Of a stretch of DNA of 64,000 bases, positions 26,791-37,775 are shown piece after piece (within the stretch, counting starts at the first letter, position 1; each line of letters opens with the position of its first letter). The notes beneath the pieces were generated by a model. The model was not told where the DNA came from. It made no database searches and worked only from the letters and a program-made list of their open reading frames with translations. Location: the NCBI RefSeq assembly GCF_027172205.1, contig NC_070612.1, forward strand, positions 30,963,183 to 31,027,182, in the 5' to 3' direction. The position numbers and the translations under genes are program-made. This stretch comes from Podarcis raffonei (Eukaryota; Chordata; Lepidosauria; Squamata; Lacertidae).

Positions 26791-28150
26791 TTTTTTTTTT
26801 TAAGTATGTAATATTTATTAATAATTTCAAAATTACAAAAAAAAAGAAAATAGAGAACAACTACAGTACATGAAAAGAGAAAAAAAAATACAACAATACG
26901 GCAAAAAAGGAAATAAAACAAAAAACACAAATCCCGGGTTACATATCTCCAACTTCCATTTGCTTGTTTCATTGACCTCCTCACACCTCCCTTTTTGTAT
27001 TCTAGTTTAGTTAATTATTTCAGCAAATTCTTTCCATCTTTCTCAATTTTTGTTAAATAATTTATCTTATCAATTTAACCTATTATTTAACTCAACAGAT
27101 CCTTTCCATCTTTCCCCATATTCTGTTATTCAAATTACCTTAATTTATTTAACCTTGTCTTACCATAAAATGCCTTAAGGCTTAAAACTTAATGCTCAGT
27201 TATCCATAACTCCTGATATATTCTGCTAGAGTCATATAGTTTCCTTCCAACATTTTCCCTAATATTCATTCATTTTATGCTAATTCCCCCAATAAAAAGT
27301 TTTCTTTATAAATTTTCTTCCAATCTTCATCCAGCGTCTTTTCTTCCTGGTCCCGGGTCGTGTCAGTCCTTACTGTCCATTCCATCTAGTCCATCAACCT
27401 GGAAGTCTTATGTCCGAGGCTCTTAAGTCTCTTCCATGCCCCTTCTGCAAATCTTCTTCTTTTTGTTTATACTTGCCCTTTTCCTTGTCGATTGTTGGTC
27501 TCTTTCTTAATTTCTTCCCTTTCTCATTGGGGAGCAGATCTCTGGGGGATTCAAATCCAAAATTGTCTCCCTCTCCCTTCATCAAAGCCGCCCATTCCCC
27601 ACAGTTCCACTCTCCACAGTCATCAGTGTACTCCAAAAGATATTTAAAAGCATATTTCAAAGTCTCTCCAAAGTTAAGAACCTCCTCAGCTCAAGACTCC
27701 CCCTGGCCCACTCCAACTTCAATCTTCAATGACAGCGGTTTATGCTCCTGTAGGGCCTCGGGTCTCTCCATTTGTAATGTTTGAGATGCGGCCACATCCT
27801 CCTCCATTATCTTCTGCACTTGCCCAGTCAATACAGGTTCATAGGTTGGTCCTTGAATGGTTTCTGTCTCAATATTCCCTGCTTGTCCACAGTTATAAAC
27901 CACAACAGTCACCAAGTCCATTTTCTCATTCATCAAATCCATCTTTTCATGCATCTGTTCCAGCAAGGCATTTGTCTTGCATAAAGCAAGCACCCAAACT
28001 TCCTTCCTGCTCATACTTAATCAAGGTCAAACAAGTCTGGTCCCACGATCTTAATCTGACAGTTGTTGAGTCCTCAAGTAGACTGTAGCAACAATTTAAC
28101 AGGCTCCCTCTAGAGGAAGCAATTTCTATTTGTATCCATTTCTTTAAGGC
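26791..28150 (-). mobile_element. Poly(A)-tailed retroelement with only ORF1-like sequence, inserted in the protease gene
   Basis: A T-run at 26,791-26,801 marks the 3' tail of a minus-strand insertion. Minus-strand frames at 28,014-27,691 (with a heptad-like LLEQMHEKMDLMNEKMDL coiled coil) and 27,660-27,394 look like LINE-1-type ORF1 remnants. No reverse transcriptase lies between them and the tail. It resembles a half-L1 (HAL1-like) or an internally deleted L1. The 5' edge near 28,150 is approximate and no clear target duplication was found. Confidence 0.45.
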
Positions 28151-28203
28151 AAGTCCAGCAAAGGAAAATTACTTTCATTTTTCAGATATTTTGTTTCATT
28201 AGA

Positions 28204-28672
28204 ATGCAAAAGGCAACATTGGAATCAGTTTATTTCTCTTCTTTAGTTATCTGTCAAAATATTCCATTCACAGTCAATGAACCTCTCCGATTATTTCTGT
28301 CTCTGACACCCCGTTCCTGTGGGAAAACCTATTTCGAAAGACAAGACAAATATTTTCAAGTGGAAATTGATGCTGTTCCTCCCAAAGAGACAAATATTGA
28401 ACGAGAGTTACATTACTGTGTCTCGATCATGCCCAGAGGGATGGAAGGATACACTAACCTATTGCTCAGATATTTTACCTTCCTTGTTCGAAGGCTGCTG
28501 GTCACTATGTTTCTTGAAGGAAGGGTGCAGGAGGCCCAGTGGTGACCTAACTATGGTTTACTGTGAAGGAAACTGCAAGGACTGGTACCACTGCTTTCGC
28601 ATAGGCATTGATTCAAAAGATCTTCCAGAGGTTTTCGTGTGTCCAGACTGTCAATCCACTGTGGCCAAATAG
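28204..28672 (+). pseudogene. C-terminal remnant with PHD-type zinc finger, probably the same gene as the Ulp1 domain
   Basis: The second half of a PHD finger is clear: GDLTMVYCEGNCKDWYHCF, then about 11 residues, then VCPDCQ, and the frame ends at 28,672. PHD fingers read histone tails. CxxC-x-WYH-x-C and the closing CPDC are present, while the first Cys pair is uncertain. The sequence before it (28,204-28,545) lies in another frame and has no sure match. Only a retroelement insertion separates it from the protease remnant, so one Ulp1-PHD protein is likely, but this is inferred. Confidence 0.6.
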
Positions 28673-28775
28673 ATTTTGAAACTGCGAACTGTCATATTCC
28701 ACAGGTTGGTATAATACAGCAAAATCCAAACATATAGTTTTCATCATCATGGCAGGGATGGTCCTTTTCATAGAA

Positions 28776-29025
28776 TTCTTATTTATGGAGTTAGTTTTTA
28801 TATCCTGCTTTTCTCTACTTGAAGAAGTCTCAAAGTGGCTAAAAATCTCCTTTCCCTTCCACACGCACAACAGACACCTTGTGAGGTAGGTGGGGCTGAG
28901 AGAGTTCAGAGAGAAGTGTGACTGGCCCAAGGTCACCCAGCAGCTGCATGTGGAGGAGCAGGGAAGCGAACCCAGCTCACCAGATTAGAGTCCACCCCTC
29001 TTAACCACTACACCACAGAAACGTA
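28776..29025 (-). mobile_element. MIR-like CORE-SINE, older copy
   Basis: Same family as 11,036-11,294 (tgtgactggcccaaggtcac; ctcttaaccactacacca), reversed and more diverged, inside the large element. Confidence 0.8.
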
Positions 29026-30030
29026 TCTCTTAAAACTCTGGAGCAAGCTGTTCAGTTCAGCCTCGTAGTGATACTGATTTGTGGAGGGAAGGTTGGTGAT
29101 GAGCAAGATCTGTTCCCATTTCCCAACACAGAGACCATAGAGCAGTTTCTTTTGGGGGCTGATCCTGCAGAGTGTTTCTGTTCAGAATTTCTGTGGCAGA
29201 AATTGGCTAAGTGCCTTTATAAACATTCAGCTTCTCAAATCGAACCCCATCATGAATCTTTCAGGTGTAGCTGTTGGAGGTGAAGGGCAGAGAAGGTGCT
29301 AGTCCTTACCTCCCTCCTCCCAGCCCCATGATCCGTTGCCCAATGGGCTGAATTTCAGGCCTTTTGCATGTAAAGGGCAAGCTTGTTCTTTACTTGTTTA
29401 GATCTTTAAACTTGGGAACAGATATTTGGCTCCATGACCACAATGACCAAAAGGGTCAGCTTCTAGAGGACTGTAAAGATCATGATTGTACTTCCCCTAC
29501 CCTCAGCCCTAACTCCGTTGAGTATTTTTTGTTATGAGACTGAGTGTTTGGGGCTGATGCCGTAGCATTCTTGTCTGGGGGCTTGATGGAAAAACAGAAA
29601 AGTGACCCTCACCTAACTCTCCAATGCCCTTCAACAAGAATGCTGTAGGAAATATTGCTAAGCCCAAAGGGAGGCAATAATTTGCTTCAGCTCACCTTGT
29701 TAATGGCAGAGCAAAAGCTATGAGTGTGTCATTCTCAATCAGTCTACTTTCAGGACTGATTTTAGAACCCTCTTATATCAGGCCACATGGTCACTGGAGG
29801 TGGCCCCATCATGCAAACATGACTATCCACACAGGGACCATCTATTTTTGTTTTTTTCTGATACTGGATTTTAAGTTACAGATACATCTTTTAAAACAGC
29901 TGTCAGTATATCACACTGTATTCCACTTGCCTTCCAAAGGAACATGTGGCTCTCCCCACATAGCGGGTTAGGTTGAGACTGCTGATCCAAAGTGATCAGT
30001 AATTTTTACGGTAATTACAATCCTGCTTTC
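29026..30030. other. Interior of large element, unassigned
   Basis: About 1 kb after the SINE at 28,776-29,025. A 71-codon frame at 29,068-29,283 has no recognised motif. It may be remnant element coding sequence or old intergenic DNA. Confidence 0.3.
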
Positions 30031-30034
30031 CCTT

Positions 30035-30990
30035 GTACCAGCTTACCTTGACTTTGGTAAGGCCTTTGAAAAGGTCCCCCATGATATTATTGCAAAACAA
30101 CTAGTAAAATGTGGGCCAGACAAAGCTACTGTTAGGTGGATTTGTAATTGGTTGACGGGCTGAACCCAAAGATTGCTCATCAGTGGCTCACCTTCATCCT
30201 GGAAAAAAATGACTATTGGGGTTCCACAAGGTTCTGTCCTGGGCCTGGTGCTATTCAATATTTTTATAAATGATTTGGATGATGGAATAGAGGGCGTGCT
30301 AATCAAATTTGCAAATGACTGCAAACTGGGAGGAGTTGCTAATACACCAGAGGACAGGGTCAGAATTCAAAATGACCTGAATAGCCTAGAGAGCTGGGCC
30401 AAAACCAACAATATGGAATTCAATAGGGAGAAATGTAAGGTACTACACCTGGATAGAAAAAATGAAATGCACAGGTGGGGGACACTTGGCTTGACAACAG
30501 TACCAGTGAAAGGGATCTGGGAGTCTTAGTCGACCACAAGCTGAATATGAGTCAACAGTGTGATGTGGCAGCTAAGAACGCCAATGCAATTCTGGGCTGC
30601 ATCAATAGGAGTATAGTGTCTAGATCAAGTGAAGGAATGCTACCACACTATTCTGGTTGGTCAGACCACACCTGAAATACTGTGTCCAGTTGAAGAAGGA
30701 TATTGTCAAGCTGGAACATGTCCAGAGGAGGGTGACCAAAATGTAAAAGGTCTGGAATCCAAGCCCTATGAGGAGAGAATTAGGGAGCTGGATTTGTTTA
30801 ATCTAGAGAAGAGAAGATTAAGGAGTGACATGATAGCCATGTTTAAATATTTGAAGGGATGTCATGTTGAAGAGGGAGCAAGCTTGTTTTCTGCTGTTCT
30901 AGAGACTAGGATGCAGAATAATGGATTCAAACTATGGGAAAAGAGATTCCACCTGGACGCGGTAATCCAGTCAGGGAAAAAGGGAGGCAT
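30035..30990 (+). mobile_element. CR1 LINE, reverse-transcriptase C-terminal fragment
   Basis: Typical CR1 RT motifs occur: TIGVPQGSVLGLVLFNIFI at 30,210-30,265, FANDCKLGG at 30,310, and [20 protein letters not shown] near 30,525, ending with the LDLFNLEKRRLR motif near 30,800. The fragment is 5'-truncated and not in one frame. It lies in the middle of the large element. Confidence 0.85.
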
Positions 30991-31460
30991 ACTATGTTTA
31001 GGGCACTGTTTCCAGCCCCTTCCCCTTTTCGGGGTGAGCATAGTGGATCCTAAAAGGGGCTGCTCAGTCATGGATACAGCTGCTGAGCTGCTCAACTGCC
31101 TCATTCCTTGAGTCAGAACGACTGAACGCCCATGTGTCGGTTCATGACTAGGGGCTTCACATTCCTGCCCCCGTAGCCATTTAGTGATCGCCATGGGGGG
31201 GAGGGTTTGGGGGGGTTGGGTTTTTGGAAGATGCCTGTGCGTGAATTTGTTTTATGTGTGTAGATCAGTGCACACTGACCAACGCACAGTCTTCGCAGTA
31301 GGGCTCTGTTCTGATGGCATGAGTAGTCACGACGAACTGGTGGATCCTATCTGCTGCAGCCTTCATCTGCCTTCACAGCCGTTGTAACACACTGCTTGTT
31401 ATCACCCGTCTGTTCTGCCGTTGAGGACTTCTTGGATCATTCTTTGTCTAGCTCCTTCCC

Positions 31461-31720
31461 TGTTATGTACTAAGCTTGGATCCTAGAACAATAGGCAAGT
31501 AGGATCCTAGAATGCAAGAACTGATTGGCTTGCAGGAAAAGACCAATCAGGCTCCAGGAGGGAAGCAGAATCAGCCAGTCAGACGGGACTCATTGTGTAA
31601 ATAATGTATATAAAAGCCTGAGGTTTTGGGGAAAATTCAGTCACTGTTTTACAAGCTGCAATAAAGAGCATGAAATCACTACAGGACTCTGAGCATATTT
31701 AATTTTCTTTGACCTTACCA
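31461..31720 (+). mobile_element. LTR of an endogenous-retrovirus-type element, isolated fossil
   Basis: Starts TGTTATGTAC and ends near ACCA. It contains ccaatcag (CCAAT) at about 31,543, tatataaaag (TATA) at about 31,607 and aataaag at about 31,661, in the right order for U3-R-U5. A TGGG-starting sequence just after the end could be a remnant primer-binding site. The preceding 31,000-31,460 may be internal sequence of the same family. Broken; no intact gene accompanies it. Confidence 0.45.
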
Positions 31721-32186
31721 CCTTGGGTGACCCTGCTGGGAGTACGAGATTCCCAACGGCTTCGCTCACAAAGGTCATAGGAATGTGCAAGCCCACCCAC
31801 CATGACAAGTGAGAGAACTGAGATAGATTGCACTGAGCCCTGGTCTCATTAGACAAAGTGTTCCACCAAAAAGGCTCTGGCTCTGGTTGAGGACAGCTGG
31901 ATATGTTTTGGGCCAGGGACCACCAGTAGGTTGTTGTTAGATGAGCGTCACACTCATGGGGGTGTATTGGAAGATAATTCCCACAGATAAGAAAGGTCAC
32001 AGACTGTTTAGGGCTTTAAAGATTAGCACCAAAACATTGAACCTGATTTGATACTCCACCTGGAGCCAATCCAGCTGATGAACAACCAACTGAATGTGGG
32101 CTCTCCAAAAAGTCCAAGTAAGAACTCATGCATCTGCATTTTAGACCATTTGGAGTTTCTGGAGCAGTCTCAAGGGTAGCCCTGCA

Positions 32187-32190
<4 letters not shown>

Positions 32191-32268
<78 letters not shown>
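32191..32268 (+). repeat. (TC)n(AC)n microsatellite
   Basis: About 45 bp of tc repeats followed directly by about 32 bp of ac repeats. Confidence 0.95.
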
Positions 32269-32321
32269 TTATACCCTGCACTCCCCGGCTCAGGTGTACA
32301 GCAAGTTAAAGTAGTCTAGTA

Positions 32322-32664
32322 GAGTGGTGCCTCGCAAGATGAAATTAATTTGTTCCGCGAGTTTTGTCGTCTTGCGATTTTTTTCGTCTTGCGAAGCACG
32401 GTGTCGGAAAAGTTTTGGAAAAGCTTCAAAAATCACCAAAGTCTTCAAAAACCTCAAAAAAGGCTACCACGAGTTGCTCCTCGAAGTCAAGTCGCAACTG
32501 TATTAACGGTGTTAAGAAAAAGGAAACAAACTTGCAAGACGTTTCCGTCTTGCGAAGCAAGCCCATAGGGAAAATTGTCTTGCGAAGCAGCTCAAAAAAC
32601 CAAAAACCCTTTCGTCTTCCGAGTTTTCCGTCTTGCGAGGCATTTGTCTTGCGAGGTACCACTG
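32322..32664. mobile_element. Tigger-like MITE (TcMar), TA duplication
   Basis: Ends gagtggtgcctcgcaaga and tcttgcgaggtaccactg form an imperfect inverted repeat flanked by TA on both sides. The body is rich in 'gtcttgcga' repeats in both orientations. No transposase. 343 bp. Confidence 0.75.
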
Positions 32665-32984
32665 TATGCAGGTGACTACTGCATGGATCACCATGGCTAG
32701 GTTGGAAAGGGACAGGTACGGTACCGATTGCCTAACCTGACATAGATTCAAAAATTCCAGTTTGGCTACATTTGTGACCAATGCCTCCATAGAGACAGAA
32801 GCATCCAGGATCACACAGGGACTCCTTATGGCAGCTACAGGTGACTATTGCGCCCCATGAAGAGCTGGGAGCTGGCAAACCAAACTGAAATTATTCTGGC
32901 CCAGCCATTGGACGCCCATCTTTAAAGGACAGAGATTCAGCCAACTACGTTTCCTCCATCCCAGCACACCCACCTAAAAATTGG

Positions 32985-35900
32985 CCAATATATCCAGGGT
33001 AGCATCTGGCCAGGGCCATGAAGCAGTAGATCCATGATGTTTGTGGTCAGATCTGTGGTTATGTACAAGATATGTGAATAAAGGGTGAATTTGGGGTTCC
33101 CCAATGCAAAAAGTGTGATGATCCATGAGGATCCGTGCTTCAAAACCACGTTTTTGAGCCATGGAGTGGCCAGGAAGCCATGGATCCGTGATTTTTGTGG
33201 TGCAGGCTGTGCCCCTGGCCATGATGTGTGATTTGATGGTGAGTTTGGGCTGATCTAGTGCAAAAAGCGTGAGGATCCATGAGGATCCGTGCTTCAAAAC
33301 CACCTTTTTTGGTCCACGATATGGCCAGGAAGCCGTGGATCTGAGTTTTTTGTGGTGCAGGCTGTGCTCCTGGCTATGATGTGTGATTTGACAGTGAGTT
33401 TGGGTTGGCCCAAAGCAAAAATCATGAGGATCCATGAGGATCCGTGGTTCGGAACCACGTTTTTGGGCCACGGTATGGCCAGGAAGCCGTGGATCCGTGA
33501 TTTTTGTGGTGGATGCTGTGCCCCTGGCCATGATATTTGATCTGGTGGTGACTTTGGGCTGATCTAGTGCAAAAATCATGAGGATCCATGAGGATCCGTG
33601 CTTCGAAACCATGTTTTTGGTCCATGGCGTTGCCAGATAACCGTGGATCAGAGTTTTTTGTGGTGTAGGCTGTGCCCCTGGCTATGATATGTGATTTGCC
33701 GTTGAGTTTTGGTTGGCCCAATGAAAAAAGCGTTAGGATCCATGAGGATCCGTCCTTCAAAAACACGTTTTTTGGCCATGGCGTTCCCAGATAACCGTGG
33801 ATCCTAGTCTTTTGTGGTGGATGCTGTGCCCCTGGACATGATGTGTGATCTGACGGTGAGTTTGGGGTGGCCCAATGCAAAAAGCGTTAGGATCCATGAG
33901 GATCCGTCCTTCAAAACCATGTTTTTGGGCCCTGGTGTTGCCAGGAAGCCGTGGATCTGAGTTTTTTGTGGTGCAGGCTGTGCCCCTGGCCATGATGTGT
34001 GATTTGACAGTGAGTTTGGGGTGGCCCAATGTGAAAAGCGTGAGGATCCATGAGGATCCGTGCTTCAAAACCACGTTTTTGGGCCACAATATGGCCAGGA
34101 AGCCGTGGATCTGAGTTTTTTGTGGTGCAGGCTGTGCTCCTGGCTATGATGTGTGTTTTGACAGTGTGTTTGGGGTGGCCCAATGCAAAAAGCATGAAGA
34201 TCCATGAGGATCCGTGGTCTGGAACCACGTTTTTGGGCCACGGTATGGCCAGGAAGCCGTGGATCCGTGATTTTTGTGGTGGATGCTGTGCCCATGGCCA
34301 TGATGTTTGATCTGATGAGGACTTTGGGCTGATCTTGTGCAAAAATCATGAGGATCCATGAGGATCCATGCTTCAAAACCACGTTTTTGGGCCACGGTAT
34401 GGCCAGGAAGCCATGGATCCGTGATTTTTGTGGTGGATGCTGTGCCCCTGGCCATGATGTTTGATCTGATGGTGACTTTGGGCTGGTCTTGTGCAAAAAT
34501 CATGAGGATCCATGAGGATCCATGCTTCGGAACCACGTTTTTGAGCCACGGTATAGCCCGGCAGGCGTGGATCCGAGTTTTTTGTGGTGTAGGCTGTGCC
34601 CCTGGCTATGATATGTGATTTGACAGTGGGTTTGGGTTGGCCCTATGCAAAAAGCGTGAGGATCCATGAGGATCCGCGCTTGAAAACCACGTTTTTGGGC
34701 CATGCCACTGCCAGATAACCGTGGATCTCAGTTTTTCATGGTGGATGCTGTGCCCCTGGACATGATGTGTGATTTGACAGTGAGTTTGGGTTGGCCCAAT
34801 GCAAAAAGCGTGAGGATCCATGAGGATCCGTGCTTCAAAACCACGTTTTTGGCCATGGAGTGGCCAGGAAGCCATGGATCCGTGATTTTTGTGGTGCAGG
34901 CTGTGCCCCTGGGAATGATGTGTGATTTCACGGTGAGTTTGGTTTGGCCCAATGCAAAAAGCATGAGGATCCATGAGGATCCGTGCTTGAAAACCACGTT
35001 TTTGGGCCATGGAGAGGCCAGGAAGCCGTGGATCCGTGATTTTTGTTGTGGATGCTGTGCCCCTGGACATGACATGTGATTTGACAGTGAGTTTGGGTTG
35101 GCCCAATGCAAAAAGCGTGAGGATCCATGAGGATCCGTGCTTGAAAACCATGTTTTTGGGCCACGGAGTGGCCAGGAAGCCATGTATCCGTGATTTTTGT
35201 GGTGCAGGCTGTGCCCCTGGGAATGATGTGTGATTTGACGGTGAGTTTGGGGTAGCCCAATGCAAAAAGCGTGAGGATCCATGAGGATCCGTGCTTCAAA
35301 ACCACGTTTTTGGGCCATGGAGAGGCCAGGAAGCCGTGGATCCGAGTTTTTTGTGGTGGATGCTGTGCTCCTGGCCATGATGTGTGATTTGACAGTGAGT
35401 TTGGGTTGGCCCAATGCAAAAAGCGTGAGGATCCATGAGGATCCGTGCTTGAAAACCACGTTTTTGGGCCATGGAGTGGCCAGGAAGCCGTGGATCCGTG
35501 TTTTTTGTGGTGCAGGCTGTGTCCCTGGCCATGATGTTTGATCTGATGGTGACTTTGGGCTGGTCTTGTGCAAAAATCATGAGGATCCATGAGGATCCAT
35601 TCTTCGGAACCACGTTTTTGAGCCACGGTATAGCCCGGCAGGCGTGGATCCGAGTTTTTTGTGGTGTAGGCTGTGCCCCTGGCTATGATATGTGATTTGA
35701 CAGTGGGTTTGGGTTGGCCCTATGCAAAAAGCGTGAGGATCCATGACGATCCGCGCTTGAAAACCACGTTTTTGGGCCATGCCACTGCCAGATAACCGTG
35801 GATCTCAGTTTTTCGTGGTGGATGCTGTGCCCCTGGGAATGATGTGTGATTTGACGGTGAGTTTGGGGTAGCCCAATGCAAAAAGCGTGAGGATCCATGA

Positions 35901-37011
35901 GGATCCGTGCTTGAAAACCACGTTTTTGGGCCATGGAGTGGCCAGGAAGCCGTGGCTCCGAGTTTTTTGTGGTGCAGGCTGTGCCCCTGGACATGATGTG
36001 TGATTTGACAGTGAGTTTGGGTTGGCCCAATGCAAAAAGCGTGAGGATCCATGAGGATCCGTGCTTGAAAACCACGTTTTTGGGCCATGGAGTGGCCAGG
36101 AAGCCGTGGATCCGTGTTTTTTGTGGTGCAGGCTGTGCCTCCGGACATCATGTGTGATTTGACGGCGAGTTTGGGGTGGCCCAATGCAAAAAGTGTGAGG
36201 ATCCATGAGGATCCGTGCTTCAAAACCACGTTTTTGAGCCATGGAGTGGCCAGGAAGCCGAGGATCCGAGTTTTTTGTGGTGCAGGCTGTGCCCCTGGAC
36301 ATGATGTGTGATTTGACAGTGAGTTTGGGTTGGCCCAATGCAAAAAGCGTGAGGATCCATGAGGATCCGTGCTTGAAAACCACGTTTTTGGGCCATGGAG
36401 TGGCCAGGAAGCCGTGGATCCGTGTTTTTTGTGGTGCAGGCTGTGCCTCCGGACATCATGTGTGATTTGACGGCGAGTTTGGGGTGGCCCAATGCAAAAA
36501 GTGTGAGGATCCATGAGGATCCGTGCTTCAAAACCACGTTTTTGAGCCATGGAGTGGCCAGGAAGCCGAGGATCCGTAATTTTTGTGGTGCAGGTTGTGC
36601 CACTGGGAATGATGTGTGATTTGACGGTGAGTTTGGGTTGGCCCTATGCAAAAAGCGTGTGGATCCATGAAGATCCGTGCTTCAAAACCACGTTTTTGGG
36701 CCATGGAGAGGCCAGGAAGCCGTGGATCCGTGATTTTTGTGGTGGATGCTGTGCCCATGGCCATGATCTTTGATCTGATGGTGAGTTTGGGCTGATCTAG
36801 TGGAAAAATCATGAGGATCCATGAGGATCCGTGTTTTTTAACCATGTTTTTGCGCCCCTGCGCCCCCCCGAAACAGTGGATGCGTGATTTTTTTGATGCT
36901 TTCTACAGAGTAAGACATGGTCTACAGTATCATGGTGGTTTTATTTAATTTGAATGAAAAAATCATATGAATTCACGAGGATCCGTGTAGATCCGCCTTT
37001 TACGTTTTTCC
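32985..37011 (-). repeat. Right arm: reversed tandem array of ~154-bp monomers (about 24) with diverged ends
   Basis: Same monomers as the left arm but reverse-complemented (ggatccatgaggatccgtgcttcaaaacc...). The inner edge (32,985-33,115) is decayed, and the body from 33,115 to 36,835 is well conserved. The outer edge (36,836-37,011) mirrors 20,787-21,130 minus about one monomer. Some adjacent blocks look like higher-order duplicates, for example 36,000-36,200 versus 36,310-36,500. Confidence 0.95.
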
Positions 37012-37020
37012 TCACACAGA
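37012..37020 (+). repeat. Candidate 9-bp target-site duplication, right copy
   Basis: TCACACAGA directly follows the right end of the large element and matches 20,778-20,786. Sequence beyond it differs from the left flank, as expected for a true duplication. Confidence 0.5.
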
Positions 37021-37059
37021 CTTTATTCCCCCTCTGAGCTTCACCAGTTCCAGGGCTTA

Positions 37060-37176
37060 GCTTCAGCATACCCTCCAACATTTCTCCAATGAAAATAGGA
37101 ACGTCCCATTCCATAATGATAATTATACTATTCCCGACACATCTTACTGGTTTCCCCAGGCACTCTGGGCAGCTTC

Positions 37177-37221
<45 letters not shown>

Positions 37222-37440
37222 TAATAAAACATTAAACTTTTTTTCAAAAAAACTTCCCTACACAGGATTGCCTTCAGATGGCTCGTGAGTCGAATAACTC
37301 CATACTCTCCAACATTTCTCCAATGAAATAGGGATATCCTAAGGAAAAGTGGAACATTCCAGGATCAAATAAAAAACCTGGGCTTCTCTAAATCAAGGAC
37401 ATCCCTGAAAATAGGGACACTTGGAGGGTCTGCTTTAGCA
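37060..37440. repeat. Broken MITE pair around a LINE tail and (TA)n tract
   Basis: 'ccctccaacatttctccaat' occurs at 37,070 and, nearly the same, at 37,306. Between them are a reversed LINE end (tttccccaggcactctgggc) and (TA)n(CA)n at 37,180-37,222. The right piece ends 'gacacttggagggtctgc'. A further fragment is at 44,605-44,640. Confidence 0.5.
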
Positions 37441-37585
37441 GAGCATGTAGAAATCACAGGTTCAACTCAGCATCTCCAGGTAGAGCTGCCTGAAAACCTG
37501 TGGAGCTGCTCCCAGTCAGACTAAGCTGAGCTTAATGGACCATTGATCTGATTCATTATAAGGCAGCTTCCAATGTTCCACTGGC
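37440..37585 (+). mobile_element. tRNA-SINE fragment
   Basis: 'ggttcaactcagcatctcca' and 'ccattgatctgattcattat' then 'aaggcagcttccaatgttcc' show the same SINE family. Confidence 0.6.
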
Positions 37586-37616
37586 CAGCTGGTTCAGAAC
37601 TATGCATTGCTTAAAG

Positions 37617-37775
37617 CAGGTGTGGGGAACCTTTGAGCCAGTTTCTCTTTAAGTCAAGAGGGGGCCCTTTGGACTGCTGGATGTTGCTTAACTACAACTC
37701 CCATCATCCATTGACATTGGCAGTGCTTGCTAGAGCTGATGGGAGTTGTGGTCCAGCAACATTTGGAGGGTCAAC
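37617..37775. mobile_element. hAT-type foldback MITE, end decayed
   Basis: Same core as 12,800 (aactacaactcccatcatcc ... gatgggagttgtggtcca). The start caggtgtggggaacc is clear, the right end is not. Confidence 0.65.

Larger units (their letters stand above)
31790..32880 (-). mobile_element. Old LINE fragment (L2-like, reversed), split by a microsatellite and a MITE
   Basis: Sequence such as 'gggctttaaagattagcacc' (32,010), 'gagccaatccagctgatgaa' (32,063) and 'tggatcaccatggctagg' (32,684) is a widespread lizard LINE 3' region in reverse orientation. The (TC)n(AC)n tract and the Tigger-like MITE at 32,322-32,664 interrupt it. Confidence 0.5.
20787..37011. mobile_element. 16.2-kb transposon-like unit with satellite-built terminal inverted repeats and a Ulp1/PHD cargo (MULE-like, inferred)
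   Basis: The two ends are mirror images. Reading inward, both show aaaaggcggatctacacgg, then an identical-type stretch (gaattcatatgattttt, then catgatactgtagacca-like, then atcacgcatccactgtttcg), then the same 154-bp tandem monomers. The left arm runs forward and the right arm reversed. TCACACAGA occurs immediately outside both ends (20,778-20,786 and 37,012-37,020), a candidate 9-bp target duplication. The middle encodes a decayed Ulp1 protease and PHD finger. Known MULEs make about 9-bp duplications, often have long TIRs, and some carry Ulp1 genes; that is the basis for the family guess. No DDE transposase was recognised. Later insertions (24,211-24,560; 26,791-28,150; 30,035-30,990; 31,461-31,720; 32,322-32,664) inflate its length. 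It is an old, broken copy. Confidence 0.75.

Noticed and set aside
20787-37011. Polinton or other virus-like identity for the large element
   Set aside because: Long inverted ends and a cysteine protease invite the idea. The protease is of Ulp1/SENP type, a PHD finger follows, and no polymerase B, packaging ATPase, integrase or capsid sequence was seen.
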